From: Clostridia bacterium
Lineage (GTDB): Bacteria; Bacillota; Clostridia; UBA1381
Assembly (NCBI GenBank): GCA_900751885.1
Contig: CAADTH010000004.1
Span: 128,469 to 192,468, forward strand
Length of the DNA stretch: 64,000 nt
Direction of reading: 5' to 3'
A program made the translations under genes and the position numbers. Below, in pieces: positions 25,761 to 33,826 of the stretch (the first letter of the stretch is position 1; the number at the start of each line of letters is the position of its first letter). The notes under the pieces are model-generated. The model was not told where the DNA came from. It saw only the letters and a program-made list of their open reading frames with translations, and searched no databases.

Positions 25761-26453
25761 TTATTCTTTTCTTGGGTCGACTACTTTTGCCGCATCATCG
25801 AATCTGCCATATTGACCGCTTGCTTTTTCAAGCGCTTCGTTCGCATCCATTCCCTTTGTAATCATTTCCATCATTTTTCCCAAGTGTACGAACTTATAGC
25901 CGATGATATGATCCTCATCGTCGATTGCAAGCTTTGTTATGTAACCTTCCGCAAGCTCCAAATAGCGAGGTCCTTTTTTGAGTGTTGAATAGCAGGTTCC
26001 AACTTGGCTTCTAAGTCCTTTTCCAAGATCCTCGAGTCCTGCTCCAATCGGAAGCCCATCCTCTGAAAACGCTGTCTGGGTACGTCCATATACAATCTGC
26101 AGGAAAAGCTCTCTCATCGCTGTGTTGATTGCATCACACACAAGGTCAGAATTGACTGCTTCGAGCAGTGTCTTTCCTGTTAAAATTTCAGCTGCCATTG
26201 CCGCGGAATGCGTCATGCCGGAACATCCAACTGTTTCAACCAGTGCTTCCTGGATAATTCCCTCTTTTACGTTCAGTGTCAGTTTACAAGTTCCCTGCTG
26301 TGGTGCACACCAGCCGATTCCATGTGTCAGTCCGGAAATATCTGTAATCTCCTTCGCCTGTACCCATTTCCCTTCTTCGGGAATCGGTGCAGGTCCATGA
26401 TTGACGCCCTTTGCAATCGGGCACATTTGTTCTACTTCCTGTGAATACTTCAT
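25761..26453 (-). CDS. NifU/IscU-like Fe-S cluster assembly scaffold protein
   Basis: A 230-residue protein with a NifU_N/IscU-like domain. The candidate cluster-binding cysteines lie in GIGWCAPQQGTC, TVGCSGMTH and GTCYSTLKKG. It is longer than housekeeping IscU (about 130 residues) and belongs to the variant annotated beside GGGtGRT proteins. AAAGGAG precedes ATG. First gene of a two-gene operon with the GGGtGRT gene. No iscS, sufBCD or other assembly genes are adjacent, so it is probably a specialised scaffold rather than the main system. Confidence 0.8.
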   Translation of the reverse strand: MKYSQEVEQMCPIAKGVNHGPAPIPEEGKWVQAKEITDISGLTHGIGWCAPQQGTCKLTLNVKEGIIQEALVETVGCSGMTHSAAMAAEILTGKTLLEAVNSDLVCDAINTAMRELFLQIVYGRTQTAFSEDGLPIGAGLEDLGKGLRSQVGTCYSTLKKGPRYLELAEGYITKLAIDDEDHIIGYKFVHLGKMMEMITKGMDANEALEKASGQYGRFDDAAKVVDPRKE

Positions 26454-26607
26454 ATACTGCTGCTCCTTTCATAGCACATTCATTGCGGCAAATGCGCTTT
26501 CTCACTCCATTTGCCATCCTTTCAATTATATCATAAATTCCACATTATGCAACAAAAAATTATGCAAAAATTTGCCGGAACTTCCCGTAAAAGATTTGTC
26601 TATTCCG

Positions 26608-26751
26608 TTATTTTTTTAACGTGCTTTCTTCTGAGCAAGCCGGTGGCTTGCCAAGCCGTTCATGCTTTTTTCTGCACGCTTTGCAGTCCCCATGCCGTGG
26701 ACAGTTTTTGTTAGGACAAGTACAGTTTACTTTATTCGTCTGCTCCTTCAT
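26608..26751 (-). CDS. Small Cys-rich protein, 47 residues
   Basis: A 47-residue protein with seven Cys: NCTCPNKNCPRHGDCKACRKKH and a later PPACS (in order: two CxC-spaced Cys, then CPRHGDCKAC). The CPNKNCPRHGDC block resembles a metal-binding knuckle seen in small hypothetical proteins of Lachnospiraceae. GGAGGAATAA precedes ATG; the ATG immediately follows the stop of the upstream 53-residue gene. Zinc or Fe-S binding is likely; function is unknown. Confidence 0.65.
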   Translation of the reverse strand: MKEQTNKVNCTCPNKNCPRHGDCKACRKKHERLGKPPACSEESTLKK

Positions 26752-26913
26752 TTATTCCTCCAGCAAGGTCAAATTTTGGCAGGAACACGTATCACCGGTA
26801 TTCAAATCAACATGGGCAAGAATCATCTGTTTTTCAGGACTAAAATTCACCCAATAGGCTGGAACCTGGTGCACAAACCCACATTGTGGACATTGGTAAA
26901 AATACGTCTCCAT
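26752..26913 (-). CDS. Small zinc-ribbon-like protein, 53 residues
   Basis: A 53-residue protein starting METYFYQCPQCGFVHQVPAYW. CPQC near the N-terminus and CSC near the C-terminus (DTCSCQN) look like two halves of a metal site. AAGGAGGTGATT precedes ATG. It is directly followed by the 47-residue Cys-rich gene and preceded by a PH-like membrane gene, all on the minus strand with gaps of 0-23 bases. Function is unknown. The gap from 26454 to 26607 holds the presumed promoter of the Fe-S scaffold gene. Confidence 0.65.
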   Translation of the reverse strand: METYFYQCPQCGFVHQVPAYWVNFSPEKQMILAHVDLNTGDTCSCQNLTLLEE

Positions 26914-26936
26914 CCAATCACCTCCTTCTCATTTTA

Positions 26937-27422
26937 CTATAGTCCAAGAAACAGCGCAAACACCAAATAAAGCCAAACTGCCATGATTCCAAAGAATACA
27001 AGACGCAAATCGATTCCCTTCGCCGCCTTTTTCCATGTACCATTTCCATTGATTGGTGCAGGGCTATAGGCTTGAATTCTCACAAAAACATCATTCAACT
27101 CCTGTATCCTGCAATCGATTCGGATACCATCGACAGAGACTGCGCGATATCTTTTGGTAGTATAGCATATCTCCTTTACCGTCTGCACTTCCCTCCACAA
27201 CACTTTTTTGTCGCGCAACAAACTTTTGTATCTCAGTGCCTCTTCGCTCAGCATGATGACTGCAAAAAGCTGATCCAGCAAAAAACAAAAGAACATAAGC
27301 CCAATCGCTGCACCAAAACATCTCTGCCAAACATGTTGTCCCAAAATCAGGCTCAAACATCCCAAAAGTGACAAGCTGAACAGAACTACCTTATAGTCTG
27401 AACGGTAATGAAACACTTCCAT
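26937..27422 (-). CDS. Membrane protein with PH-like domain
   Basis: A 161-residue protein (ATG 27422). Two hydrophobic segments near the N-terminus (about 9-26 and 32-55) are followed by a soluble domain with LRYKSLLRDKKVLWREVQTVKEI, the strand pattern of bacterial PH-like (DUF304-type) domains, and a C-terminal helix (LVFFGIMAVWLYLVFALFLG). It overlaps the DUF1294 gene by about 30 bases and so is translationally linked to it. Function is unknown. Confidence 0.6.
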   Translation of the reverse strand: MEVFHYRSDYKVVLFSLSLLGCLSLILGQHVWQRCFGAAIGLMFFCFLLDQLFAVIMLSEEALRYKSLLRDKKVLWREVQTVKEICYTTKRYRAVSVDGIRIDCRIQELNDVFVRIQAYSPAPINGNGTWKKAAKGIDLRLVFFGIMAVWLYLVFALFLGL

Positions 27423-27693
27423 GTAAAACACCTGCCTTCCAAAGTAGGATTACGGTCAAAATCCCAAGCTGCAGCATAAAAATTGCCGGCAAAATCCACC
27501 GGAACTTTATCGACTTATGACGAAATACATGCATTGCAAACAGTGCGCCGATGCTTCCGCCCAAAAGCGATAGTCCAATCAATGTTTTCTCACTGATGCG
27601 CCACATTCCCTTTTGGGCGCGCCGTTTGTCTGCCGCGAATAAGCCCGCAGTGACTAGGTTGATTATCACAATATATATCATTTGTACTTTCAT
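27391..27693 (-). CDS. DUF1294 membrane protein
   Basis: About 100 residues from ATG 27693, with three hydrophobic segments. The core NLVTAGLFAADKRRAQKGMWRISEKTL and GGSIGALFAMHVFRHKSIK is the DUF1294 signature (family knowledge). Family members are integral membrane proteins of unknown role, sometimes fused to cold-shock domains; no fusion is seen here. First gene of the small minus-strand operon running to 26608. Confidence 0.8.
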   Translation of the reverse strand: MKVQMIYIVIINLVTAGLFAADKRRAQKGMWRISEKTLIGLSLLGGSIGALFAMHVFRHKSIKFRWILPAIFMLQLGILTVILLWKAGVLHGSVSLPFRL

Positions 27694-27809
27694 GCCGCCT
27701 ATTTTATAATAAGCCGCTACAATTTTCAAGAATCCCATCGAAAAATTAAACCATACTATTCTTCTATATAAAACACCGGATTTTTACAAAAAATAGCCGT
27801 CATCCTGCC

Positions 27810-27838
27810 TTGCCGCTGTTTTTTCTTCATGATATACT
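27810..27838 (+). promoter_or_regulatory. Promoter of the Rrf2 gene
   Basis: TTGCCG, a 17-base spacer and TATACT, followed by a palindrome at the expected transcription start. Confidence 0.7.
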
Positions 27839-27841
27839 AAA

Positions 27842-27859
27842 CTAAAATTATTATTTTAG
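27842..27859. promoter_or_regulatory. Probable Rrf2 autoregulatory operator
   Basis: CTAAAAT TATT ATTTTAG, a perfect 7-bp inverted repeat starting 4 bases after the -10 element. Binding here would block initiation. Confidence 0.55.
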
Positions 27860-27877
27860 AAAGAAAGGGTCAAAGGC

Positions 27878-28282
27878 ATGAAAATTTCAACCAAAGGCAG
27901 ATATGCCCTTCGGCTGATGCTAGATTTGTCAGAGCATAAGGATGAGGGACTGAGCCGGATTAAAGCAATCTCCGCCCGGCTGGACGTATCGGAAAAATAT
28001 TTGGAACAAATCATCAATCCCCTTACAAAGGCTGGATTTGTCAAAAGCACCCGCGGCGCACAAGGCGGCTACGTGATTGCGGTAGACCCAAAGACCACGT
28101 TTGTCGGAAGTATTCTTCGCGTCATGGAGGGTTCTCTTGCACCGGTTCGCTGTGTGGATTCGCAGGAGTGTCCAAAAGCAGAGGAATGTAAGACAGCAAG
28201 GCTTTGGAAACGGATTGGTCATGCTGTGGACGAAGTAGTCGACAGCGTGACATTGCAGGATTTATTGGATGGAACGGTATGA
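27878..28282 (+). CDS. Rrf2/IscR-family transcription regulator
   Basis: A 134-residue winged-helix regulator starting MKISTKGRYALRLMLDL, the Rrf2 signature. The recognition region is SEKYLEQIINPLTKAGFV..RGAQGGY. Three cysteines in the pattern Cx5Cx5C (RCVDSQECPKAEEC) match the Fe-S-binding site of IscR-type sensors. It therefore probably senses iron-sulphur status or redox. It is monocistronic with its own promoter, palindromic operator and terminator. The Fe-S scaffold gene lies 1.4 kb away on the other strand and may be a target, which is inference. Confidence 0.85.
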   Translation: MKISTKGRYALRLMLDLSEHKDEGLSRIKAISARLDVSEKYLEQIINPLTKAGFVKSTRGAQGGYVIAVDPKTTFVGSILRVMEGSLAPVRCVDSQECPKAEECKTARLWKRIGHAVDEVVDSVTLQDLLDGTV

Positions 28283-28288
28283 AATAGA

Positions 28289-28318
28289 AAAAGAGACTGC
28301 CGGCAGTCTCTTTTTCTA
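28289..28318. terminator. Terminator after the Rrf2 gene
   Basis: GAGACTGCCGGCAGTCTC stem flanked by A and T runs; usable from both strands. Confidence 0.8.
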
Positions 28319-28367
28319 TTTCATATAAGCCTCTCTATTCCCATGCAAGGAATTTTTCCCTATCCGT

Positions 28368-29192
28368 CTATTTCTGTTTAAAATCCACTATAATCTGCGC
28401 AGATAGTATCGCCAGAAATAATGGAAATAAAACTCTCTCTGTTACAGCAGTAAAAATAGCACTCACCTGTTTCATGTCGATTAGGTAAGAGGGAATACAG
28501 AATATACCCAAAATGACCAATGAAATAATAAGGGTGAAAATATATCGTTTTGTTCTGTCCATCATTAACTTCCGGTTGAATTTCATCTGCTCTTCTTTAA
28601 AATCTTCTTTGCAGGTAATATATTCCTCTGAACGAATCATTTTATTGTATAAAAGATTTTTTTGAACCGTCCATTTGTTTTGATCCCTCCACTCAATATA
28701 GTCCTCTTTTCCTTCATATCCGTCCAGCATTCTCGGATGACCCGGATCATTATCGTTTGTTCTGGCGTCTTTATAGTCCGGCGAGGTCAAATAATGAAAT
28801 ATGACGGTTACAAACTCAGCTCCCACTCTCAACTTAAATGCTTCGTTTGAATGATTATGGATTGCTATAATGGAATTTCCCAAATATTGAGGGTCCAGTG
28901 TTGTGCCAATATGCCCCAATCCCTTACAGACCAATGTGACTTTTGAGTGATATGTTCCCCCAATTTTTTGCGAAACATATATCGATTCTTCAGTATAAAT
29001 CATAGCAGTATCATTCGGCGGAATAATCAAATATTTTTTATTTTTGTCTGCAATCATACGCTTTGTTTTCAGAGACCATCCAAAACGGCTTGCATGAAAA
29101 TCAATAGAATTGCCTTTGATTGATTCTTGATGTACAGGATAAATAAACAAATTATTTCCCAATTCTTTCTTGATATCTACAATGCTTAACAA
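28368..29192 (-). CDS. Membrane-anchored dCTP deaminase/dUTPase-fold protein
   Basis: About 274 residues. The start is taken as TTG at 29192 because AAAGGAGGGGG lies 7 bases upstream and overlaps the in-frame ATG at 29213; starting there gives (M)LSIVDIKKEL, like dCTP deaminases. The N-terminal 150 residues carry the fold's signature (KGNSIDFHAS, VCKGLGHIGTTLDPQYLG, IHNHSNEAFKLRVG). An additional 120 residues include two transmembrane segments (YIFTLIISLVILGIFCIPSY and VLFPLFLAILSAQIIV). Ordinary dCTP deaminases are soluble and about 180 residues. A role in nucleotide control at the membrane, possibly phage defence, is inference. Confidence 0.7.
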   Translation of the reverse strand: MLSIVDIKKELGNNLFIYPVHQESIKGNSIDFHASRFGWSLKTKRMIADKNKKYLIIPPNDTAMIYTEESIYVSQKIGGTYHSKVTLVCKGLGHIGTTLDPQYLGNSIIAIHNHSNEAFKLRVGAEFVTVIFHYLTSPDYKDARTNDNDPGHPRMLDGYEGKEDYIEWRDQNKWTVQKNLLYNKMIRSEEYITCKEDFKEEQMKFNRKLMMDRTKRYIFTLIISLVILGIFCIPSYLIDMKQVSAIFTAVTERVLFPLFLAILSAQIIVDFKQK

Positions 29193-29550
29193 GTATATGC
29201 CCCCTCCTTTCATATGTTATGAAGGCTTACACAACTTCCGATACCCTATCTTAGGCTCATCAAAAATCCTTCACACAGCTACTTGCAGCGGAAAGATACG
29301 TTGACCTCGCTCAAATTGATATGTAAACTTCTTCTACCTATGAATCGCTGTCTGTTTTATTCATTTTACTACAATCGTGTCTATGATTCAACCTTTGAAA
29401 AGGACAATAAACTTGAAATATTGCGAAATAAAACACATTTTTGAAAACGGACTTCAGATACTTAATTCTTTCTGTTATTTATATTTTTTGCATCCTGCAC
29501 AAATTTGAAAAATATAAGTGATTTTTCTATGCCTTTTTCAAAAGGTGTGA

Positions 29551-29556
29551 TATAAT
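29551..29556 (+). promoter_or_regulatory. Extended -10 promoter upstream of galE
   Basis: TGATATAAT gives a TG-extended -10 element; no good -35 is visible. It would start a transcript with a leader of about 260 bases. Between the dCTP-deaminase-like gene and this point (29193-29545) I see no gene. Confidence 0.5.
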
Positions 29557-29560
29557 ATAA

Positions 29561-29822
29561 GCGTTTCCTCTTTTACAGTTTAGAAGATGTAAAACAAATA
29601 AAGAATCAACATGAAAGAAAGAGGAAAATAAATAGAATAGAGGAACGCCCAGACAAATTAAAATGATGTTATCATAATCACAAAGTGTGGTTTGCATGCG
29701 CAAAACCATTGCTACATAGCAAGACATCTCTTTGTTTAAGAGATTATCCGCCTATTTTATGGACATACCGCCGGGCATGGCGAGATATAAATAGAATAGA
29801 TAGAAAAAGGGGGACTTTGTTT
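29561..29822 (+). other. Long, hairpin-rich leader of galE
   Basis: GCGTTTCCTC (29561-29570) can pair with GAGGAACGC (29640-29648), enclosing TTTTACA/TGTAAAA. Further right are hairpins GGTTTGC/GCAAAACC, TTGC/GCAA and TCTCTT/AAGAGA (about 29693-29745). AATAGAATAG occurs twice (about 29630 and 29790). No known riboswitch consensus was recognised. Confidence 0.4.
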
Positions 29823-30824
29823 ATGACTATTTTAGTAACAGGAGGAACTGGATTCATCGGCTCTCACACCTGCGTTGAGCTTTATGAGGCAGGATATGAG
29901 GTTGTCATTATCGACAATCTAATCAACTCCAAAAAAAATGTGCTCGACCACATTGAAACCATTGCAGGAAAACGTCCGAAGTTCTATGAAAATGATTGCT
30001 GTGACAAAGCAGCTCTCGAGACGATTTTCTCTGAAAATCAAATCGACGGTGTGATTCATTTTGCAGGGCTCAAAGCCGTCGGCGAATCTGTCGCGCAGCC
30101 GCTTCGGTATTATCAAAATAACCTAATCAGCACACTGACTTTGTGTGAGGTGATGGCGGCGCATGGATGCAAAAAATTGGTATTCAGTTCTTCCGCAACT
30201 GTATACGGGACACCGAAATCTGTACCAATCAAAGAGGACTTTCCGCTCAGCACAACAAATCCATACGGCTCCACAAAGCTTATGATTGAGATGATGCTCC
30301 GCGATATCGCCTATGCAGACCCGGAGTGGTCCATCGCACTGTTGCGGTACTTTAATCCAATCGGCGCACATGAAAGCGGTCTGATTGGCGAAAATCCAAA
30401 TGGCATTCCAAACAATCTTATGCCATACATCGGGCAGGTAGCAATCGGCAAGCTTGACCATTTGAATGTGTTTGGAGATGATTATCCAACGCATGACGGT
30501 ACGGGCGTGCGCGATTACATCCATGTAGTGGATTTGAGCAAGGGACATATCAATGCCCTCAAAAAAATTTCCGATTCCAAGGGCGTCGAAGCATACAATC
30601 TCGGCACGGGAACAGGCTATAGTGTACTTGATATTGTACATGCGTTTGAAAAGGCAAACGATATCAAAATCAAATATGAAATCGCACCGCGGCGTCCCGG
30701 GGATATCGCTCAGTGTTATGCTGATCCGGCAAAGGCTCGGGAGGAGCTTGGCTGGACAGCCAATTATGACATCGAGAGAATGTGTAAAGACAGCTGGAAT
30801 TTTGCAAAGAAAAACTATCAATAA
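29823..30824 (+). CDS. galE: UDP-glucose 4-epimerase
   Basis: A 333-residue NAD-dependent enzyme interconverting UDP-glucose and UDP-galactose in the Leloir pathway. ATG 29823 is chosen over upstream in-frame codons because GGGGGA precedes it and GalE proteins begin exactly so (ILVTGGTGFIGSH, with the GxxGxxG NAD motif). The catalytic Ser lies in FSSSATVYG and the Tyr-Lys pair in NPYGSTK. Full length. No galK or galT is adjacent; a GH27 alpha-galactosidase lies 10.5 kb away. Probably supplies UDP-galactose for surface polymers or galactose use. Confidence 0.95.
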   Translation: MTILVTGGTGFIGSHTCVELYEAGYEVVIIDNLINSKKNVLDHIETIAGKRPKFYENDCCDKAALETIFSENQIDGVIHFAGLKAVGESVAQPLRYYQNNLISTLTLCEVMAAHGCKKLVFSSSATVYGTPKSVPIKEDFPLSTTNPYGSTKLMIEMMLRDIAYADPEWSIALLRYFNPIGAHESGLIGENPNGIPNNLMPYIGQVAIGKLDHLNVFGDDYPTHDGTGVRDYIHVVDLSKGHINALKKISDSKGVEAYNLGTGTGYSVLDIVHAFEKANDIKIKYEIAPRRPGDIAQCYADPAKAREELGWTANYDIERMCKDSWNFAKKNYQ

Positions 30825-30829
30825 AATAT

Positions 30830-30869
30830 GAAAGTCCTGCCTGTACTATATAACAGACAGGACTTTTTT
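30830..30869 (+). terminator. Terminator of galE
   Basis: AAGTCCTGCCTGT pairs with ACAGACAGGACTT, followed by a T run. Confidence 0.85.
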
Positions 30870-31074
30870 CTGTTCAAATATATTGATATATTAAAATTCT
30901 TTTTGCAAAAAAAATAATTATATTGTACTCATACCCGGATTTGTTGTTTCAAACATTATCCATACAATGACGCAAGACCGTGATATATCATTGATATTTC
31001 CCTATAATATTTGAAATTGATGTCCTTTTTCGAATAGCAACTTTTTTTCATATATACTAAAAAACAAGGTCAAC

Positions 31075-31114
31075 TATACTGATACGATATTAAAATATGA
31101 GACCTATCAGTATA
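31075..31114. promoter_or_regulatory. Inverted repeat, probable operator of the Xre gene
   Basis: TATACTGATA (31075-31084) and TATCAGTATA (31105-31114) form perfect 10-bp arms 20 bases apart, 28 bases before the Xre start codon. The remaining 30870-31074 shows no gene. Confidence 0.5.
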
Positions 31115-31141
31115 AACTATATGTATATGGAGTTGTTATTT

Positions 31142-31537
31142 ATGAAAAAAGAAATGAATCAAAACCCAAAATGTAACAAAAATTTACACATTCCAGACAA
31201 TTCTGATTTTATTGATTTAAAACGTCTGGGCAGCAAAATTCGAAGTGCCCGAAAAAATCAAGGGCTAACGCAAGAGAAGCTGGCTGAATTAATTGATGTC
31301 ACTCCTGCATTTGTAGGACATATTGAACGCGGCGAACGGTCGTTGTCTCTTTCCACTCTGTTAAAAATCACTCAAACGTTACATATCAGCATGGATTCCC
31401 TATTTTCTTCCCCTGATCTTTCCGCTCCCGAACAGACAGTCGACGCATTCCGCCAGTTGATTCAAGGATGCACTCCCAGTGTTCAAGCCGCTACCATTGA
31501 TCTTGTTCGTGTATTTCTGAAGCATTTCCCAAAGTAA
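31142..31537 (+). CDS. Xre-family (HTH_3) transcription regulator
   Basis: A 131-residue protein from ATG 31142, preferred over upstream in-frame ATGs because GGAG is suitably placed and the upstream codons overlap the inverted repeat. The HTH lies at about residues 22-80 (LGSKIRSARKNQGLTQEKLAELI.VTPAFVGHIERGERSLSLSTLLKI). A short helical C-terminus follows. No metallopeptidase or effector domain. It precedes the membrane ATPase gene, which has its own promoter, and probably controls that gene or itself. Confidence 0.85.
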   Translation: MKKEMNQNPKCNKNLHIPDNSDFIDLKRLGSKIRSARKNQGLTQEKLAELIDVTPAFVGHIERGERSLSLSTLLKITQTLHISMDSLFSSPDLSAPEQTVDAFRQLIQGCTPSVQAATIDLVRVFLKHFPK

Positions 31538-31610
31538 TAATATAGTTCGCATCTTATTTTTTAATCTCTATCCATGATTTCTGGACTATTGAGGAATTTT
31601 ATTGGTTTTA

Positions 31611-31639
31611 TTGACTAATTATAGACTTTTAGGTATGAT
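31611..31639 (+). promoter_or_regulatory. Promoter of the STAND-like ATPase gene
   Basis: TTGACT (31611-31616), a 17-base spacer and TATGAT (31634-31639). This excludes the longer frame from 31602 as the coding start. Confidence 0.75.
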
Positions 31640-31691
31640 AGTGGTATCTAATAACCCAATTAAGACCATATTCAACCAAGGGGAGGACATC

Positions 31692-33779
31692 ATGGCTAAA
31701 AAACGAAATTTTTGTTATCTGTTAGAAATCGATAACATTTTATTACTTGCTTTTTTTCTATCCCTAATTCTATTTCATACGTGCATAATTGTTTCGAGGA
31801 CGTCTTCTACCTTTCTGGCGCAACACTCCTTTGCTATTTCACTTTTCATCGGCATCGCTCCCAGTATCATAAGTGGAATCTATTCTTTATTCAGATGGGA
31901 ATACAAGCAAAAACATACTCCCTCTCCTCTTTTTGAGCATTCTGCTTCTCCTAAACAAGAGCACTATTTTTCAGGTCTTTTAAGCTATCAAGAACTTGAC
32001 GAATTGTCAGATGAAGCGCTGTTACATCGCAGTGATTTGTTGAATCGAAAAAGACATTGCAAAAAAATCATTCACAAAATTGAAGCTCTTTTTCGGTGTC
32101 CACACGACGGACATCCAAATTGTCTCTACCTTACCGGTGCAAGCGGATCTGGAAAGTCTATGCTACTGCGTTACCTGAAGCTTGATTTGCTACAAAAGGG
32201 CTATGAGGTAGAGATTATCCACAAAAATTATAACAATCTGCATTTGCACGGTCCATCAAAAGGGTTCAAAAAAAAGATAATCGTTTTGGATCAATTTGAG
32301 CGAGCGCTAAACTATCATGACTATATACGCCGAATTCAGTGTTTTTCCAAAACGCCAAAAAGCCGTCGGACTGCATTTATTTTTGTGTTTCCGCAGCAAT
32401 ACCTATCCCATGTCTCTAACGCATTGAATCTAAGTTATTATGATATCTATACACTTTCCTTCGATTCTTATGACATTAACCAGTTGAAAAACAAAATCAT
32501 CGATTTTACTGGTCTGGAATCAAGTGAAATACAACCATACCTATCTGGAGATATTTCGTTAGAAGATGCACAAACATCCCCAGCTGAAAATAATTCAGTT
32601 CAAAATGCCAAAATATTGCTTTATTCTCTTAAAAAGCTTGCCGATGAAAAGATTCCATTGGTCGAATTTGAAATCTTGGGAAGGATATTGGAAAGCGATT
32701 CAAGTGGAGACAAAAACCAATATATCAATCGACCTCATCAAGCTGTTGAAATCCATTTGAACCAATGGATTTCAAAATTTCCGAACAAGTTACCTGCTCA
32801 AAGCATCCTTTATTTGCTATCCAAAAATGATTATTGTACGATTAATGAGTTGAAATGGATTACCTTTGAGCCTGAGGTATGCTTTCGAACAGACGGGAGC
32901 TGTTCCGCACAAGGATTAAATATTATTGATGCTTTAAAAGAGAATATGTTTATCCAGACAGTATCGAAAACCGGCAGCGAAGAATTTAAAATCATACACG
33001 ACTATGTTGCCGAACGGCTCCATAAGTATTGCCTAAACCACATCCCAGATGAAGTAAAGGGAAATGTTGACTACTTTTACTCCTGCAAGGAACGCAAAGA
33101 AGAAGGCAATCAAAAATTTCAAAAATTCTATGAAGAAATTAATGCGTATTATAAAAAATATACAGGCCCTAGAAAGTTTGAACCATTCTGTCTGATTGTG
33201 TTATGCGTTGCATTGATAGTTCTAACCCTATGTACCGCCAACCGGGAGAATGTTTTTCATTGGAAATATATCGGAATTTCTCTTTGCAGTGTACCGGCAA
33301 CCTATTACATCTATAATTACTGTCACCGCTTTTTCTGTCTAAAAAGCTCCTGGAAGTACAGTTTTACCTGTATCGGCGGCATGGCTGTTATTTTTCTTTC
33401 GTATCTGTATGTCAACTTATGGGCTATCTTTATGGGTCTCGAAGTTATAGTTCTAGGCGTCAATATCGCCTGTACCTTCGCAAGAACAACCTATGGAACC
33501 GCAAGACAAAAATTTATGGGGAATTTTGAGGTATTTTGTGCTATCGGATTCGTCGTCTCGGCACTTGGGGTACTGTTCCTATTTCTGTTTGGATTAAATC
33601 GTGAAGAAGCACAAGATCTTGTTGTCTCTGTCTTAGGACATTGGCTTGAACTTTCTTATTATCTACTATTTTTTGTATATGCATTGTTATCTGTATTATC
33701 CCATATCCAATATGACTATATTTTTATCCATCGTGGATATGCTACAATGCTGGTGCCGCTTGAGGAGAATTTCAAATAA
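31692..33779 (+). CDS. Membrane STAND-like P-loop ATPase
   Basis: A 695-residue protein from ATG 31692 (GGGGAGG upstream). Two N-terminal membrane segments (about 15-70) precede a cytosolic P-loop NTPase domain with Walker A GASGSGKS (about residue 150) and Walker B KKIIVLDQFE. A winged-helix-like segment follows (about 365-440; EFKIIHDYVAERL is the typical end of STAND NTPases). Five or six more membrane helices occupy about 485-680. No family name can be given. The architecture suggests a sensor-effector switch; an Xre regulator gene precedes it. An abortive-infection or stress function is inference. Confidence 0.65.
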   Translation: MAKKRNFCYLLEIDNILLLAFFLSLILFHTCIIVSRTSSTFLAQHSFAISLFIGIAPSIISGIYSLFRWEYKQKHTPSPLFEHSASPKQEHYFSGLLSYQELDELSDEALLHRSDLLNRKRHCKKIIHKIEALFRCPHDGHPNCLYLTGASGSGKSMLLRYLKLDLLQKGYEVEIIHKNYNNLHLHGPSKGFKKKIIVLDQFERALNYHDYIRRIQCFSKTPKSRRTAFIFVFPQQYLSHVSNALNLSYYDIYTLSFDSYDINQLKNKIIDFTGLESSEIQPYLSGDISLEDAQTSPAENNSVQNAKILLYSLKKLADEKIPLVEFEILGRILESDSSGDKNQYINRPHQAVEIHLNQWISKFPNKLPAQSILYLLSKNDYCTINELKWITFEPEVCFRTDGSCSAQGLNIIDALKENMFIQTVSKTGSEEFKIIHDYVAERLHKYCLNHIPDEVKGNVDYFYSCKERKEEGNQKFQKFYEEINAYYKKYTGPRKFEPFCLIVLCVALIVLTLCTANRENVFHWKYIGISLCSVPATYYIYNYCHRFFCLKSSWKYSFTCIGGMAVIFLSYLYVNLWAIFMGLEVIVLGVNIACTFARTTYGTARQKFMGNFEVFCAIGFVVSALGVLFLFLFGLNREEAQDLVVSVLGHWLELSYYLLFFVYALLSVLSHIQYDYIFIHRGYATMLVPLEENFK

Positions 33780-33784
33780 AACAA

Positions 33785-33826
33785 AAAAACAGACTATATC
33801 TATCATGATACAGTCTGTTTTTTCCT
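33785..33826. terminator. Terminator after the ATPase gene
   Basis: AACAGACT..AGTCTGTT stem flanked by A and T runs. The minus-strand DUF4417 remnant reads directly into this hairpin. Confidence 0.8.

Noticed and set aside
29561..29822. c-di-GMP riboswitch or 6S RNA in the galE leader
   Set aside because: The conserved cores of these RNAs are not present; only unspecific hairpins are seen.
33696..33825. Extension of the DUF4417 reading frame to 33696
   Set aside because: This part translates the terminator and 3' end of the opposite-strand ATPase gene and has no family resemblance.
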